Source: Cucumis sativus
Lineage: Eukaryota; Streptophyta; Magnoliopsida; Cucurbitales; Cucurbitaceae
Assembly: GCF_000004075.3 (NCBI RefSeq)
Contig: NC_026656.2
Location: 13,144,001 to 13,208,000, forward strand
DNA: 64,000 bases
Direction of reading: 5' to 3'
A program made the translations under genes and the position numbers. Shown piece by piece: positions 35,957 through 48,589 of this stretch. Numbering within the stretch: position 1 is the stretch's first letter; each line of letters starts with the position of its first letter. The notes beneath the pieces are model-generated. The model saw only the letters and a list, made by a program, of their open reading frames with translations, made no database searches and was not told where the DNA came from.

Positions 35957-38900
35957 ATGGATCGTCCACTTCCACTCCTTCTCGCCACTGTTTTCACTCT
36001 TCTCCTTCTCTCAGGTAAAAACACAGATCACATCCTTCTTCTTCTTCTTCTTCCTCAAATCTCCCTTTCCTTAATCTCTATTGTTTACTTTTTCTTTCTC
36101 TAATTCCCCCTCTTAGATGTTGAATCGACGTCTTTTAAGTTAATCAACAAGTGTCGTACCACGGTTTGGCCGGGTTTGTTATCCGGCGCCGGCACTGCCC
36201 AACTGCCCACCACCGGTTTCCCTCTCCACAGCGGCAAATCCAAGATCATTCCGCTTCCTAAATCTTGGTCCGGTCGATTATGGGCTCGAACCCTCTGTGG
36301 ATTTGATTCAGATGGGAAATTCTCTTGCTTAACCGGCGACTGTGGGTCGGGTAAAGTGGAGTGTATCGGCGGCGGCGCTAAGCCACCAGCTACTTTGGCG
36401 GAGTTCACTTTGAACGGAGCCGATGGGCTTGATTTTTACGACGTGAGTTTGGTTGATGGGTATAACATTCCGATGCTGATAGTGGCTAAAGGTGGGAGGA
36501 GAGGAGGTTGCGCGGCGACGGGGTGTTTGGTGGATTTGAACGGGGCGTGTCCGTCAGAGCTGAGAGTAGCACATAGTGGTGGTGGTGGAAGGAGCGTGGC
36601 ATGTAGAAGCGCGTGTGAGGCTTTTAATGCTCCGCAATTTTGTTGTAGTGAGGCGTTCTCTACGCCTGACACGTGTCGTCCATCGGTATATTCGGAATAC
36701 TTTAAACATGCTTGCCCACGCGCGTATAGCTACGCGTATGATGACAAAACTAGCACTTTCACCTGTGCGTCTGCTGATTATCTCATTATATTTTGCCCAT
36801 TGCCTTACACCAGGTAAATTTACTAAATTCTCCATCATCTCTTCTCACCGTTGGATTCCATTTTTAGTTATCCTAATCCTTTTATGCCACGTGGATCCTA
36901 TCTGGACCATTGATTTAGTTCTATCTCTGTTTTCAATTTGTTTTTTTTGCTTCACAAATCACAATATCTAATTGGATGAGATGTTTAATTTAGACTTTTC
37001 TCGTTTTTTTCTTTCTTTTTGTTTTTGTAAATTAAGTTTATTTTGTTTCAATTTAAGAAATTTGATTTGCATATTTTAGTAGGATTCTAAATAAATAATA
37101 AAAAACAAAAAACAAGTTTTTTAGGTGTTTAGATTGGTATTCGTTTTGATTTCTTCTATCTCTACATTTCTCCTTTTACTATTACTTCTGGTTCATGTTT
37201 TAAATAAAAGCAAGTCAAATTTGTTTGGGAAAAATAAAAAATGGTAACGTATATTGAGATAAAATTGATGCATATTTGTTCTCACACTGAGTTTGGTGGA
37301 TATTTGTTACACACCACTCGATTTTTGTTTTTGAAAACTTTTTTCAGATTTTGCATGTCAATTCTTAAAACAAAATTTTTATGATGTATTGGAAGTTTGA
37401 ATTTTACATATAAAACCATTTATAAATACAACAATTCATTTTTTAATATAATATATATTATTAATGTATTATAAATTATATAATATTACAAAATAATAGT
37501 TATATAAATATTTTAGGTTGATTACAAATTTTGTCGGTACGTATAAAATTTAGTCTATATGGTTTATAATTAAAGTTTAATCTCTTTTGGTTTGATAGAG
37601 TCACAGAAAATAGTCATGTTTGTTCGTAGGTGGTAAGTACTATTTTATCAAGGAATGGAGACTAAACTTTTACTTTCTCCAACTGGAAGGATTAAATTTA
37701 CAATTTTAATCCATTTTTAAATACAAATTATATTCATAAATAAATTAACAATAACTTATGTCAAGTAAATAAGTAATACTAGTTTTATAGTTTATAAATA
37801 GAAAAAGTACATTAAATGACAATACAATAAAAGGGAATCTCTTGACACACAAAAGCATCGGAAGTTATACAAAAAAGTGTCAAGAGATCCTCTCTCGGCG
37901 CATAAATGATTGTCGAGACCGATGTTGGAAAAAACTTATTGGAAGAGGATCTCCCAACGCACGACAATGGCTTACCATTGTCGTTTACATATTTGAAAAA
38001 ATGGGTTTTAAAGGAGAACTCCCGATGTCGATCAAGGTGTGTCAGGAATTTCCACACCAAGCCTGACACCATTTGACATGTCATCAGGAGAAGTTAAATA
38101 TATTAGAAAAATTACCAACTTTTCCCGACGCCATGCATAATGACGTCGGGAGAAGTTTGTAATTTTTTTTATTGCATGACCTTATACCGACGTCGCCTTA
38201 TGTCGCATTGGAATTGCCAACGTTTCTTAACGGAATTTATATGGCGTCGGGAGAAGCTTTTTCTTCCGACATCCATGTTGTGCGTAGGAAAATATATATT
38301 TTCTTGTAGTTTTTTTTTTTTTTCATATCAAATATGACAAATAATTAAATATTTCATAGGCTTATCTGGTTTTAAATTTGCTACTTTTGCAATTTAGAAA
38401 ATATAGGAGATGAGTCCTATTATCATAATTTTTTTTTACTATTTTTGCGTACGCCCCTTATACATTTATAGTATCAAATACACTTAAAACATTTTTTGAA
38501 ATTAGAATCCAATATTTGAATGTATCACAAAACACATATCTTAAAATATAAAATACAAAATAACCAAATTCATTGTTTTCAAAGGTGTGTTTTCATATTC
38601 TCTACCAAACAGACCACTTAAATGGACAATTAAAAGATGAAAAAATTGTTTATAGCTTCGTTTTCAAAATCTAAAAATCTAATAATGTTTAACAAACAGG
38701 ATCTTGAGCTTTAATTATATACATTAAACATAATTTGTGTACCATTGAAGTTGCATCTAAAATCATCCTATAAAGTGATTTTTATCTATTTCAAAATCAG
38801 TTAGAGTTTGTAACTATTGAATCAGCTTTCTATTATGAATTCATTCACAGTTCTTTGTACAGGGATGTTTGTTATTTCTGTTCATTGTATTCTCTTACTG

Positions 38901-39212
38901 AAGGTTGATAAATCAAATCCTTTCTGGGGTTATGGATTCAGATAATCATATATCATAGTACACATTATTGAAACTTGTTATAATAAGTTGCATCAATGTT
39001 GAATAATGTTATGGCATTTGGGAATTGCTTACTGTTGGATTTTCTTATACATGCCTATGACATTAGTTTTTCTTTGGGATCTAAATTGCAGTCAGAAAGT
39101 GTTGAGTGCAAAGAAAGACGGGGCAGAGCTACCACTCGTGAACAAGACGATGATGTATCTGAGAAGCCGAAGAGCAAACGGCGTGTTATCTGCAGGTTTA
39201 ATTGAATACTAA
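35957..39212 (+). CDS. Thaumatin-like protein A (PR-5 family) with a basic C-terminal tail exon
   Basis: Exons 35957-36014, 36117-36813 and 39092-39212 give 291 aa, with all three joins in frame. Exon 1 encodes a signal peptide (MDRPLPLLLATVFTLLLLS), so the protein enters the secretory pathway. Exon 2 is the thaumatin fold: I count 16 cysteines, the PR-5 number, forming eight disulfides in the family, with GDCGSGKVEC, LAEFTL, DFYDVSLVDGYN and SYAYDD making the acidic-cleft region. The family binds beta-glucans and some members are antifungal; no specific target can be assigned. Exon 3 adds 40 residues (SQKVLSAKKDG..., then YLRSRRANGV), basic and without a hydrophobic anchor. Intron 2 (36814-39091) is unusually long at 2.3 kb and holds a CACTA-like remnant. 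The intron-2 donor reads AG|GTAA, so retention would stop at once after Arg252. A TATATA at about 35819 could be the core promoter. Exon 3 rests on splice logic only. Confidence 0.85.
37810..38312. mobile_element. CACTA (EnSpm)-like transposon remnant in intron 2 of thaumatin-like gene A
   Basis: The right end reads TTTTCTTGTAGT, close to the inverse of the CACTACAAGAAA terminus of plant CACTA elements. Inside, the word GACGTCGGGAGAAG and its inverse (CTTTTCCCGACGCC) recur in both orientations at about 38117-38155 and 38240-38257, with related words near 37890-37960 (CTCTCGGCGC, CTCCCAACGC), as in subterminal repeats. The left terminus is not clear, and there is no transposase frame. It is a non-autonomous or truncated copy. 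Confidence 0.6.
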
Positions 39213-41825
39213 GGACTATAAGATCAAACCAACCAAAACTCTGGCTTTCTCTTCTGGCCAACATTTGTAGCTTCCCTCTGTTACTGACATTGGCCTTCCC
39301 TGTCCTTTTCAGGCAGATAGTTTCAAAATGAATGGTCGACGTCAACGAAGAGGGTTGTTGTTGTGTATTGACGTCAATGATAGGGGGCAATACCAGCCTT
39401 ACAGCCACCATACTCACAAAATTTCGTAGTTTTTTGTGTATAAATAGTTGAAATTCATGTGACAATAAATCTTGTCTTTTTGGAAAAAAATTTCAGATTA
39501 CATTCTTGCCTTAAAAGTGAGTAGTATTCAAGTTTTGTCTTGTGATTTTTCGTATAATTTTGCTTTTGGATCTTCATCGATTGTATTTTCTTTTTCCAAA
39601 GATGTTTGAATGGCAGAAGAGAGTATTAGACCTTCACATCTCGAGTTCAAAGCATAATCAAAACGTATGTGTGAGTTAAGAAAAGAACGAGGACAAAAAG
39701 CCAAGCATCCCATTAAGGAAAGACAATCAAAGTTTTTAAAAAAAAAAACGTAAACAAAACATAATCAACCCAAATATTTGATTTATTAACAATGTGTCAA
39801 TTAGGTTCACAAATAAAGAGGGAATGTAGTTTAGTATTAGAGAAAAGTATGATATTAGAAGGGTATTAGTGGAGTTAGCTAACTAGCTTAACCCACTCAT
39901 CTAAACTTCACAACCAAAATTATAAATAACATCTAAACTTGGTGATTGAAAGCATCAAACAACTAATACAAGGAAAAAATCCTAATCATAATTAAAGCAA
40001 CAAAGAAACACCTTAATTGACACAACTTGAGCAAGCACTTAGAAAGAATGTCAAATAGTCTGATTGATGCAAAGATTACGCCAAATGTAATAGATAATGA
40101 GATATCAAAGGACTCTCGAAATATTAGCTTGAATGATTATTTAATCGCAGTGGAGTTAAATAGGGAAAATGTGTATGGTTTTTATAAATGGCATAGTGGA
40201 GAGTAAAAACAAAGTCACACTAAAGTTGGTAAAAGCATTTATTAAGAAAGGATAGGGGGGGCTTCTTCAATGCTATCACGTGGTTGGATTCTCTCCTTTT
40301 CGTCCCCCGTGAAAACAGGAAAAACGACATGTCGATTTATTCATATATATATATATTGGGCACTTCGAAAACAACCCACCACATATCCCTTTAATGTGTA
40401 AATTTTGGTTATATTATATGAAAACACTATCTAAATCTCTCCTCCTACACTTTTCATATATTTGGGGTGATTGAATAAAAAAAGATTATATTTATATCTT
40501 ACTTTTTCTTCTCGGTGATTGAATGAGCCTGTTTATATCTCCATCCTCTAATACATCTCTTTACTTATGCGTAATGTCTTCGATGTCAGAGACGTTTCTA
40601 GCTCTCAAAGTTATGGGTATGAATTCAAGTCTAACTCAGTATTTCTCAATTGGTATATGTGCACTCGCTCAACTTGTTGATCCAAATGGTTCGAAGGTCT
40701 TGACATTTTCCTTTTGGGATTCACTCTCTCCTATGTTTATTCCCAATAATCTATGGACTTGGACCGGTTGGTAGGGTTTGGAGCTTGGGTTGAGTAACTC
40801 TCTCCAATGATCACACCGCTATTGTTATCTCTAACCATCGTAGATTTTGAAGCAATTTCTTCTATTAAACTTTTCAAATCATTCAAAGGAATTGCAACTC
40901 ATTTAAAGGACATATTGTCCAAACATACATGTTAACTAAGACAAGATTTGAAGGAACATTGACAATAAGGATCAAATTGCATAAAATTTATTTCTCTTTT
41001 GGTTCAATTGAGAGGCCTCTAAAGTGGTGCAAAAAGTAAAATTGAATGGTGGGATGCATATGTTTGAGAGGCAGGCAGTTAATTAAGTGAGCAGTTAAAG
41101 GCATTTTTAAAAAGTGGTAAAAAAAAAAGTGATTGAATTATTTCTTAGGCGTAAAAAGGTAAAGAAAAGAGAAGATAAAGTTGAGATTTTGCAATAATTC
41201 TAAAACAAAAGCTTCAACTAAATTTACTTACTTTATATACTTTTTTCAATCATCATCAAACATATTTATTAGATTTTGATTGGACACCAAAATCACTTGC
41301 TTTATTAATTACATCTTCAAACAGTGATTATTTTTTTTATCCACTCCTCCTCCACTCCAAAAATCTAATATAATAGCTTAGCATTTACAAAATTCACAAA
41401 TAAAAGTAATTAGTAGACAAAACGAAAATAGTAAAAATAAAGACGATATATACATCTATACAGTAAGTAATTATATGTTAATTAGGTAGAGGAACAACAA
41501 ATAACTATGGAAAAGAATAATTCATATTACTTATTAGAGACATCTCTAGAGTTTCGAAAACTTATATAGCACACTTATATATCTATTTAAACTCTAACTA
41601 TTATAATAACTACATTAACAATTACGGTTAGAACTTATTTTCGAGGGCATCACTTGGTCGTACAAACTCTTACATATGTGTGATAATGGCTCATCCTTTA
41701 ATTTAGCATGAGTGGTAATTGATAATGGATCAAGTTCTCTACTCAATAGAAACGTAATTTTATTAGATGGTATATTTTTCTTTTGTTTTAATTCAAATAC
41801 TTGAACAATGAGATCTCACTCTCTT

Positions 41826-42160
41826 TGTAACGCCCAAGATTAGAAGGGATACATGAACAAATCGGTATCACATTCGAATAAGAAGGATCATGAGGATATG
41901 AAGGTAATGTTAAGAAAGACTTAAATGAATTAAAAGTTAATACATATTACCAACAAGGTGCACATTCTTTTTAAGTGGCTTGATCATAAGAACTCTAAAG
42001 TTAAACATGCTTAGTTTGAAGCAATTTTATGTTGGATGACCTCTTGAAAATTTTTCTATAATACATGTGAGTGAGTGGTTTGCGGGGAGAACTTTCACTT
42101 TAATAAGTCTTGAATGATAGTATAAATGATGTCGTCAGGTTGTAGAAAACGTAGAGGTTG
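41826..42160 (+). mobile_element. Cassandra-like TRIM solo LTR carrying a 5S rRNA-derived promoter
   Basis: Starts TGTAACGCCCAAGA, as Cassandra LTRs do from memory. At about 41982-42050 it contains a stretch clearly related to plant 5S rRNA: GATCATAAGAACTCTAAAGT, TTAAACATGCTTAGTTTGAA, and GTTGGATGACCTCTTGAAAA. These correspond to GATCCCATCAGAACTCC, AGTTAAGCGTGCTTGGG and GGATGGGTGACCTCCTGGGAA of 5S genes. The first box and the last box are still recognisable but mutated. No second LTR or internal region is seen nearby, so it is a solo LTR. The right boundary is approximate, and no target duplication was identified. Confidence 0.65.
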
Positions 42161-43299
42161 AACAAATGGAGAAGAAAGGTTTTAGGAAAGTGAAATGTTT
42201 TATTCCATTTGTAGGTAAATAAACAGCATAAGATAGAAATGTTGAAATATTTGAATGAATATGATTCTTTCTAATTTCCATGATTAAAAGTAGTTGAAAT
42301 GACGTGAAGAATTGGGAACTCATAAGGATAATTAATTAATGACCATTAGCTTCATAATGTAAACGGTGAAACTTAAGATTAGTGTTTGGTGCTATTAAAA
42401 TGAAAAAAAAAAAAAAAAGATTATTAGTGTTATATTCTTTTATTTATTTTGAAAATACTATATTAACTATTTAATTCTTTTCCGTACAATAATATGGATT
42501 CAAATCAACCAAACAATGAGATTAGAGAATGACAACTTATTATTATAAGAAAGTATGGAGTATTAGATCCTACATTTGTGTTTAACTTTGTGTAATAGAT
42601 TTTATTATTCTTCAAAAGCACAATCATTTTAGGAAAAGAAATTCAACAATGACGTAGCATTTTTAAAATAATAAATAAATATATCATTTACTAATTAATG
42701 TGTAACTTTATAAATTTGGTGATTTTTTTAAAAAAAGAAACAAAATAAAAACAACTATAAGATCAAATTTCACTAAAAACACTTCTCTTTTTCTTTTTTT
42801 TTTCTTTTCAATACAAAAACCACAAGTTTAAGAGTAGAATTTTGGTTGAAGGATAAATTTTGTATCAACCATAAATTACCAAGTCGTTTTTAAATTAATG
42901 ATGAAATTGGAGGTAAGAACTAGTTAATTTAAATGATTGCATGTATTTTCGTTTTAATCGCTAAATCATTTTAGTATAGTTAGATATTTTATTTGGACTA
43001 AAAGTATAGTTGAACAAAAAAAAGATTTTGTCTATGGTCCAATCAAGTTCAAGCTTATAAAATTCATTTAAAAACTCTGTAACTAGAAGAGTTCCTCTTC
43101 ATTTGGAGCTTCTAAATCTAGAAAACGTAGAGTGAATCCTCCTAACCATCTTAAGAATATCTAACTTTGATAGACTAAATCACTCTTTGGAGCTCTAAAT
43201 TCTTTTTACGGCAAAAAAAAAAAACGTCATTTTTTTCATTTATGACACTTTTTTCTCCCATTTCAATTGGGGCATTATCTATCACGGTAGCTAAGGGTA

Positions 43300-43680
43300 T
43301 TCAAATAACCCGACAATATGAACATCCCGAACTTTAAGAGTTAGTTTGGTTAGTTTTTATTTTGGATTGGGTTGGGTAAATTTTTTTATGTTTTTTTCTA
43401 ATTGAGTTGGGTTTGGAATACATCTTTTAAACTACGGGTTGACCGAACCCAAACCAAAATTTTAATATTATTAAAATGTATATTTCAACTTATAAATATT
43501 ATACATATGATTATGAAGTTTTTTTTTTAAGTTTGTAATAGATGTGTTTCATTTAAATTTTATGAAATTTTAGTCTAGACGTAATTTAAGTAAATAAATA
43601 ATATAATTAAAAACGAAAAGAAAAAAGAGAGAAATAAATAACCCTGACCCCAACCTATTTCAATGGAGTTGATGATTTTA
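43300..43680. repeat. GGGTTGGG-family dispersed repeat, copy a
   Basis: The left part has AATAACCCGACAATATG and GGATTGGGTTGGGTAAAT; then ACGGGTTGACCGAACCCAAACC; the right part has AACCCTGACCCCAACC. It is the same family as the better preserved unit at 58720-59290. Its imperfect inverted-repeat layout suggests an old TIR-type element. Confidence 0.45.
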
Positions 43681-44219
43681 TTTTATTTAAGTTATTTGAG
43701 TGATTAATTTTAAAATCGACTTAATAATTCAAAACTTTATAAAAAAAAGCACACACACAATGAGTAGTTAAAAGTTATAAGAAAAAAACCTAATTTTAAA
43801 ATTTAAATAATTATCAAACAAAATCAAAAGATTTTTATCAAATAAAACCAAAAGATTTGTATCTAAAACGAGTGACTTTCATTCCAGCAAAAAGAGAAAT
43901 ACATATAAATATATTAATTACAATTCATTTTCGTTCTAAGTTCTAAAATAAACAAATAAATACCAAAACAAACATAGTTCCCAATATGTTGGTTAACACA
44001 CCCTTTTTTATTCTTTGTTCAAATTTATTTCATAGCTTTCAAACTTTTACAAATCTTAAATTTAATTACTAAAATGAATTTAATTGTTACCAGTATTTGA
44101 TCAAAATGGAAATTCATATATTTTCGAAAAGCTTTTAAAAACAATAATTTTGAGATTAATTATAGTTATATATATATATATAAAAGGAATAAAATAAATG
44201 AGCAGAATTATGGGGTCAA

Positions 44220-44620
44220 AAAATTCAGCTTCCAATGCATAAAAAGACGAGCGAGCAGCAGAAAGAATCCAATGCTTCTGCTCCTAATTACGCTTCAACA
44301 ACCAGTTTCATATCCAACGCTCGCTCTCATCCGACGTGTTACTTTCAACGCCCTTGATTTATTAAATCCCACTTGTGATTTTGTCTCCACGTTGGACGGG
44401 CAGCATCAGCATCACCACCTTCTGGCCTTTGGTGGCTTTTCGATGTGACACGTATAAGGAATTTCTTGTGGCCCTCTTCCTTAAAGCTTCATCTCTTTTT
44501 TTTCAACTTTACACGTGGCTACCTATGACTACTTCTTATTCCTTCTTTACTGTAGTATTGCCCGTACTCGAACACTCCACCTCCACATTCCACCCTTTAA
44601 TTTATTTTATTTTTCGAAAG
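44220..44620. promoter_or_regulatory. GC-richer island with clustered ACGT cores (ABRE/G-box-like)
   Basis: Within AT-rich DNA, this 400-base patch contains four ACGT cores in under 200 bases: GACGTG at 44333-44338, CACGTT at 44388-44393, ACACGT at 44448-44453 and the full G-box CACGTG at 44512-44517. The sequence is not obviously repetitive and no domain is encoded by its short frames (44375-44626). It could be a promoter or enhancer of an unrecognised transcript, or an old exon relic. This is weak evidence for regulation. Confidence 0.3.
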
Positions 44621-46864
44621 ATTTAATTTGGAAATCCATATATATATATACAAGTTAAGTTAAGCTTTTATTCACGATTTAATTTATTTCACGTAGTTTT
44701 AAATGGTGTAATTTGATATTTATAAATAGATTAAATTTGATGATTATATTACATTATTAGCTGAAAAATTGCATTGGATGACAACAAAATTTAAAGAAAA
44801 AAACTGTAAATATGCAGTAATTAGATGATAATTTGACGGTAATATTCTTTTAAATTTGTTAATTTTACAATTTTGAAAACGTAAGTAACATGGATTCTAT
44901 TATCGTAATTTTTTTTTGCTATTTTTGTAAACTCCTCTTATTGTGTTAAATATGATATTTGATAGGGATAATGATACTTTGAATATTTTTCATTATAGTA
45001 TGACATTGTTTCGCAATAAATTGTCATGACGTTGTTTTGATTTTCATTTAATAAGTCTTTATATTTTGAAGATAGTTAGTAATTTGTTATATGCACATGG
45101 AATTTTGATTACATTCTTATGAACTTGTGTTTTATTTCACCCAAACAAACATGATACATTGGACATAATTGTAATAATAATTCTATTTTATATACTCATG
45201 ATCATCTTCTTATTTAATATAGAATATTTGATATGTTTTCATTTTACGTGTGATAATTGATTGTGTATAGCTTATTGTATTATAATTTAATATCGAGAAT
45301 AAAATGATAAATTCTTAGATGAGTAAATATAGTTGGAGGCCATTTCTCACCCTTGATTTTTAAAACCAAACCATTAATTTCAAATTGAATGTAAGTTCAA
45401 ACAATAAAATCATATTAAAGTTTGAAACTAATCCTAATTCATAAAGGTGAAGTTAACACTTTAGAACCATATGATTCAAAATCAGATCTAGCTCAAATAT
45501 TCTCCAAATCAAATTTATGATTTAATTTTTTTCAATAAAAATATGATTTGTGTCAATGTGTTCTACTAAAACAAATATATATATGTATATAAATAGTTTT
45601 TTTGAAGGTAAGAATGTGTTTGAATTTTAATATTAGAAAAAAAAAAAAGAAGAATCAATGGATAACATTTTATAAGTTATTGAATGCAAATTATTTTATT
45701 TTCTTATAATTAATTAGCTGCTCAAAAATCATATGTTTAAAAAAAATAGTAGTGTTTATAGGTTATTATATGGAAAAGTGTAAAGTTTGTGGAGACTAAT
45801 CATGATCATTAATTAATAATCTAAAAAGAGGAATAGCATTAAATACTAAAAGAAAAAATAAAATTTAGTGGAGGATATAATCTTTATATGTATAGGTCCA
45901 CCACAAGTTGGTAAATTACAATTCAAAGACTTAATTAATGATAGTTATATTCCCATTAAGAAAAAGTTTAATTTTATATAAATGTGGAAAATGTCACAAA
46001 TTCTTATATTTTACTTTATACTTTTTGACAAATATAAACCCTTTTTTGTCATTCTTAATCTTATTTTTATTATTCTTTAATTAATTAAGTAGTGAACTTA
46101 TGGTTGTTGAAGAATTTTTAGGACACTGTAGTATTCATATGACTAATAATGTGATTATTTTCTTTAACAATATTGCTTTCTTCAAAAGTAACTCCAAAAT
46201 TAGAATCTTCAAATTAATTTTCTAACAAAAATGATTGAAATATTTATTTTAAAAGGTTAGTTTCTTTATTTTTTAAAAAACTATTTTCCCATCTTTTTTT
46301 TTGGCCAAAATACTTTCCCTTGTTTATTTGTTTATTATTATTATTATTCAAACTTTTTTATTTACAATATATATTAAATAATATTTACTATTACCAAATT
46401 TTAACTTTGATATAGTAGTTGTGTCTCATTCAAACCTCAAAGTCTCGTGTTTGAATCTCGTGACATTTTATCTCAGAGATGGAAGGTTCGATCTTCTATG
46501 ATTATTGTACTAAAAAATGGAATGAAAGCTTCTAATTTGACTCTCAAAATCACCATCGATCATTGCATAGAAGATTATTAAGTGTAGCTTTGAATGTATG
46601 ATAAGTGCTACTACCTTTAATGGGTATGCTCGCAGGTGTAAGTGGGATGATATCTTCTTTTGACCTTGTCTGCTATGGAAAGAAAAACACTTTAAAATTT
46701 TGATAGTTTGGTTCATGTGATGTTTTAATTAATTTATAAGAGAAAATTGTGATGAGGTAGTTGACATGATTGCAATGGCACTACACTGGGTCTATTTTCC
46801 ATTAATTCTTCGGTGTTCTGATTTTGTGTGAGTATTTTCTGAAGAAAATGGCATGTTTCCAAAC

Positions 46865-47075
46865 GTTCTAAAATAAACTAAAAATATTTATAATATAATA
46901 AAATTTTGTGTTATATAAATTATAGAAATTAATAGTTATCGATAAACTTCTATCAACGTCTATAACTATATACATTGAATTTTACTAATGCTACTAGTGT
47001 CTATCATTAATAAAGTATAAAATTTTGTAGATATTTTCACTAAATTTGTCATTTATAATTATTTTTTAAATAATA
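46865..47075. repeat. Dispersed repeat family 1, copy d
   Basis: Contains AAATATTTATAATATAATAAAATTTTG, GTTATCGATAAACTTCTATC, CTAGTGTCTATCATTAATAAAG, then AAAATTTTGTAGATATTTTCAC. Same order and complementary ends as the other three copies. Confidence 0.5.
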
Positions 47076-48589
47076 ATAATAATTTCCTTAGCTATTTATT
47101 TTAAGAGATACATCTCAAATTTAATAACTAGGGAACTCGTTTAATATTTAAACTTTTTAAGTTCACGTTTTTTCATCTCCGTCACAAAATTAAAAATGTT
47201 TACAGTTTTATTCGACATAAAGTGTAAATGAATAATCTATAAATTTAATTCCTAAAATGAAAATTATAAGGACTATATACTAATATTATTTTTGTTAATA
47301 TTTTCAAAGTAAGCGAGTGATAATGTTGAAGGTTCATCAATGGCATTATCCAAATTGGTGGCCGAAAGTTGGTCGACAAAGTGGTTGAAAATGATGATCG
47401 GAGGTTGGCCGACAACGGTCACCGGAGAAGTTGGCAAACAAACTTTCTAAATTAAATTAGATAAAGAAAAAGTAAAAGAGAAAAAAAAGGTGACCCATGG
47501 GTTAGGCTTATACTGAAACAAGGGTTAGACTTAGGATGTATATCTCATAACACTCCTCCAGAGATAATTTGGATTGCATATACTGTTTTATGGATATAAA
47601 CATTAAATGCCTAGTATTTAAATATATGAATTTTAAATAGTATTTGTATATCAACCTAATTAAATGTTTGATTTAACAATTAGTATATATAAAAACCAAA
47701 ACTAGATGATTATTTAATAAAATAGAAGATAACAAGTAATGTTGTAGATTATTGAATCAATTGAAATATGAACAAATGAATACTATTTTAATTAAATATG
47801 ATTGAAATTCCCATTTATTTAATAATAAATAAAAATTAATGTATTAGAACCTTTTTTTTTTGTTTGTTTGTTTGTTAACTTATATTAACTAGATAACATA
47901 ACATAAAATATAAATGGTGAAAATTTATAAGTTCAAATAGTATATTTTAGTTAATAATGAATTAAAATGAAGAGTAATAATTAATTGATATTAAATATTA
48001 ATGAATGAAACTTCATTAATTTTTCATATACTATAATTAATTAAAATACAAAGAGGCTCAGTCCTTAAATATTAATGTACCAAAAAGCAGTCTACCCCCT
48101 CCCTAGTCTATGGTATCCAAAGGATCATCCAAAATAGTTATTGAGTACATACAATCATTTAAAAGTATAAAAATCTTACAATATATGTGTGTATATATAT
48201 TACATTCACTAAAGTTTTTGATATTAAAATCCTCTTTCCTTATTAGTTAGAGTTAAAAACCCTAAAGTTGATAACATATTGTGGTAAAAGTAGAGTTGCA
48301 AAAGAGAATGAAACATCAATAATGGAATGAAGAAAAGGAAAACAAAATACAGATCAAGCCCCAACCCTTCTCCATTATCACCATCATTATACTCTTCTTC
48401 TTCTTCTTCTTCCTCATACTCTGTTTCTTTTCTCTCTCTTCCTCTCTCTGGTTTCTGCAGACATTTTTGTCTTTTACTTCCACTCGATCTCCTCTCATAA
48501 TCTCACCCGCCAAAAAACCCTGCTCCATCTTCCTCTCTTTACCAAATATCCACAAACAAGAACCACACTCACCCATCTGCTTCATTTCC

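Larger units (their letters stand above)
39213..48330. other. 9-kb gene-poor region between thaumatin-like genes A and B
   Basis: The first about 270 bases (to about 39480) are GC-richer and probably the 3' UTR of gene A. The rest is AT-rich. Separately listed are the Cassandra-like LTR (41826-42160), the GGGTTGGG repeat (43300-43680), the ACGT-rich island (44220-44620) and a family-1 repeat (46865-47075). The 83-codon frame at 40523-40774 (+) lies in a somewhat GC-richer patch but matches nothing that I recognise. At 47330-47450 GGTGGCCGAAAGTTGG / GGAGGTTGGCCGACAACGG-like words are repeated and resemble the repeats near 30300-30640. Elsewhere I see nothing. Confidence 0.45.

Noticed and set aside
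39055..39465. 136-codon minus-strand frame over the tail exon of thaumatin-like gene A
   Set aside because: Antisense to the exon and 3' UTR, with no domain or splice context.
46430..46500. tRNA-like B-box words (GTGTTTGAATCTC, GGTTCGATC)
   Set aside because: No A box at proper spacing, and I could not fold acceptor and anticodon stems; at best a decayed SINE fragment.
48467..48589. Upstream in-frame ATG as the start of thaumatin-like gene B
   Set aside because: The extra 41 residues would put a polar stretch before the signal peptide; the ATG at 48590 gives a standard secretory start.
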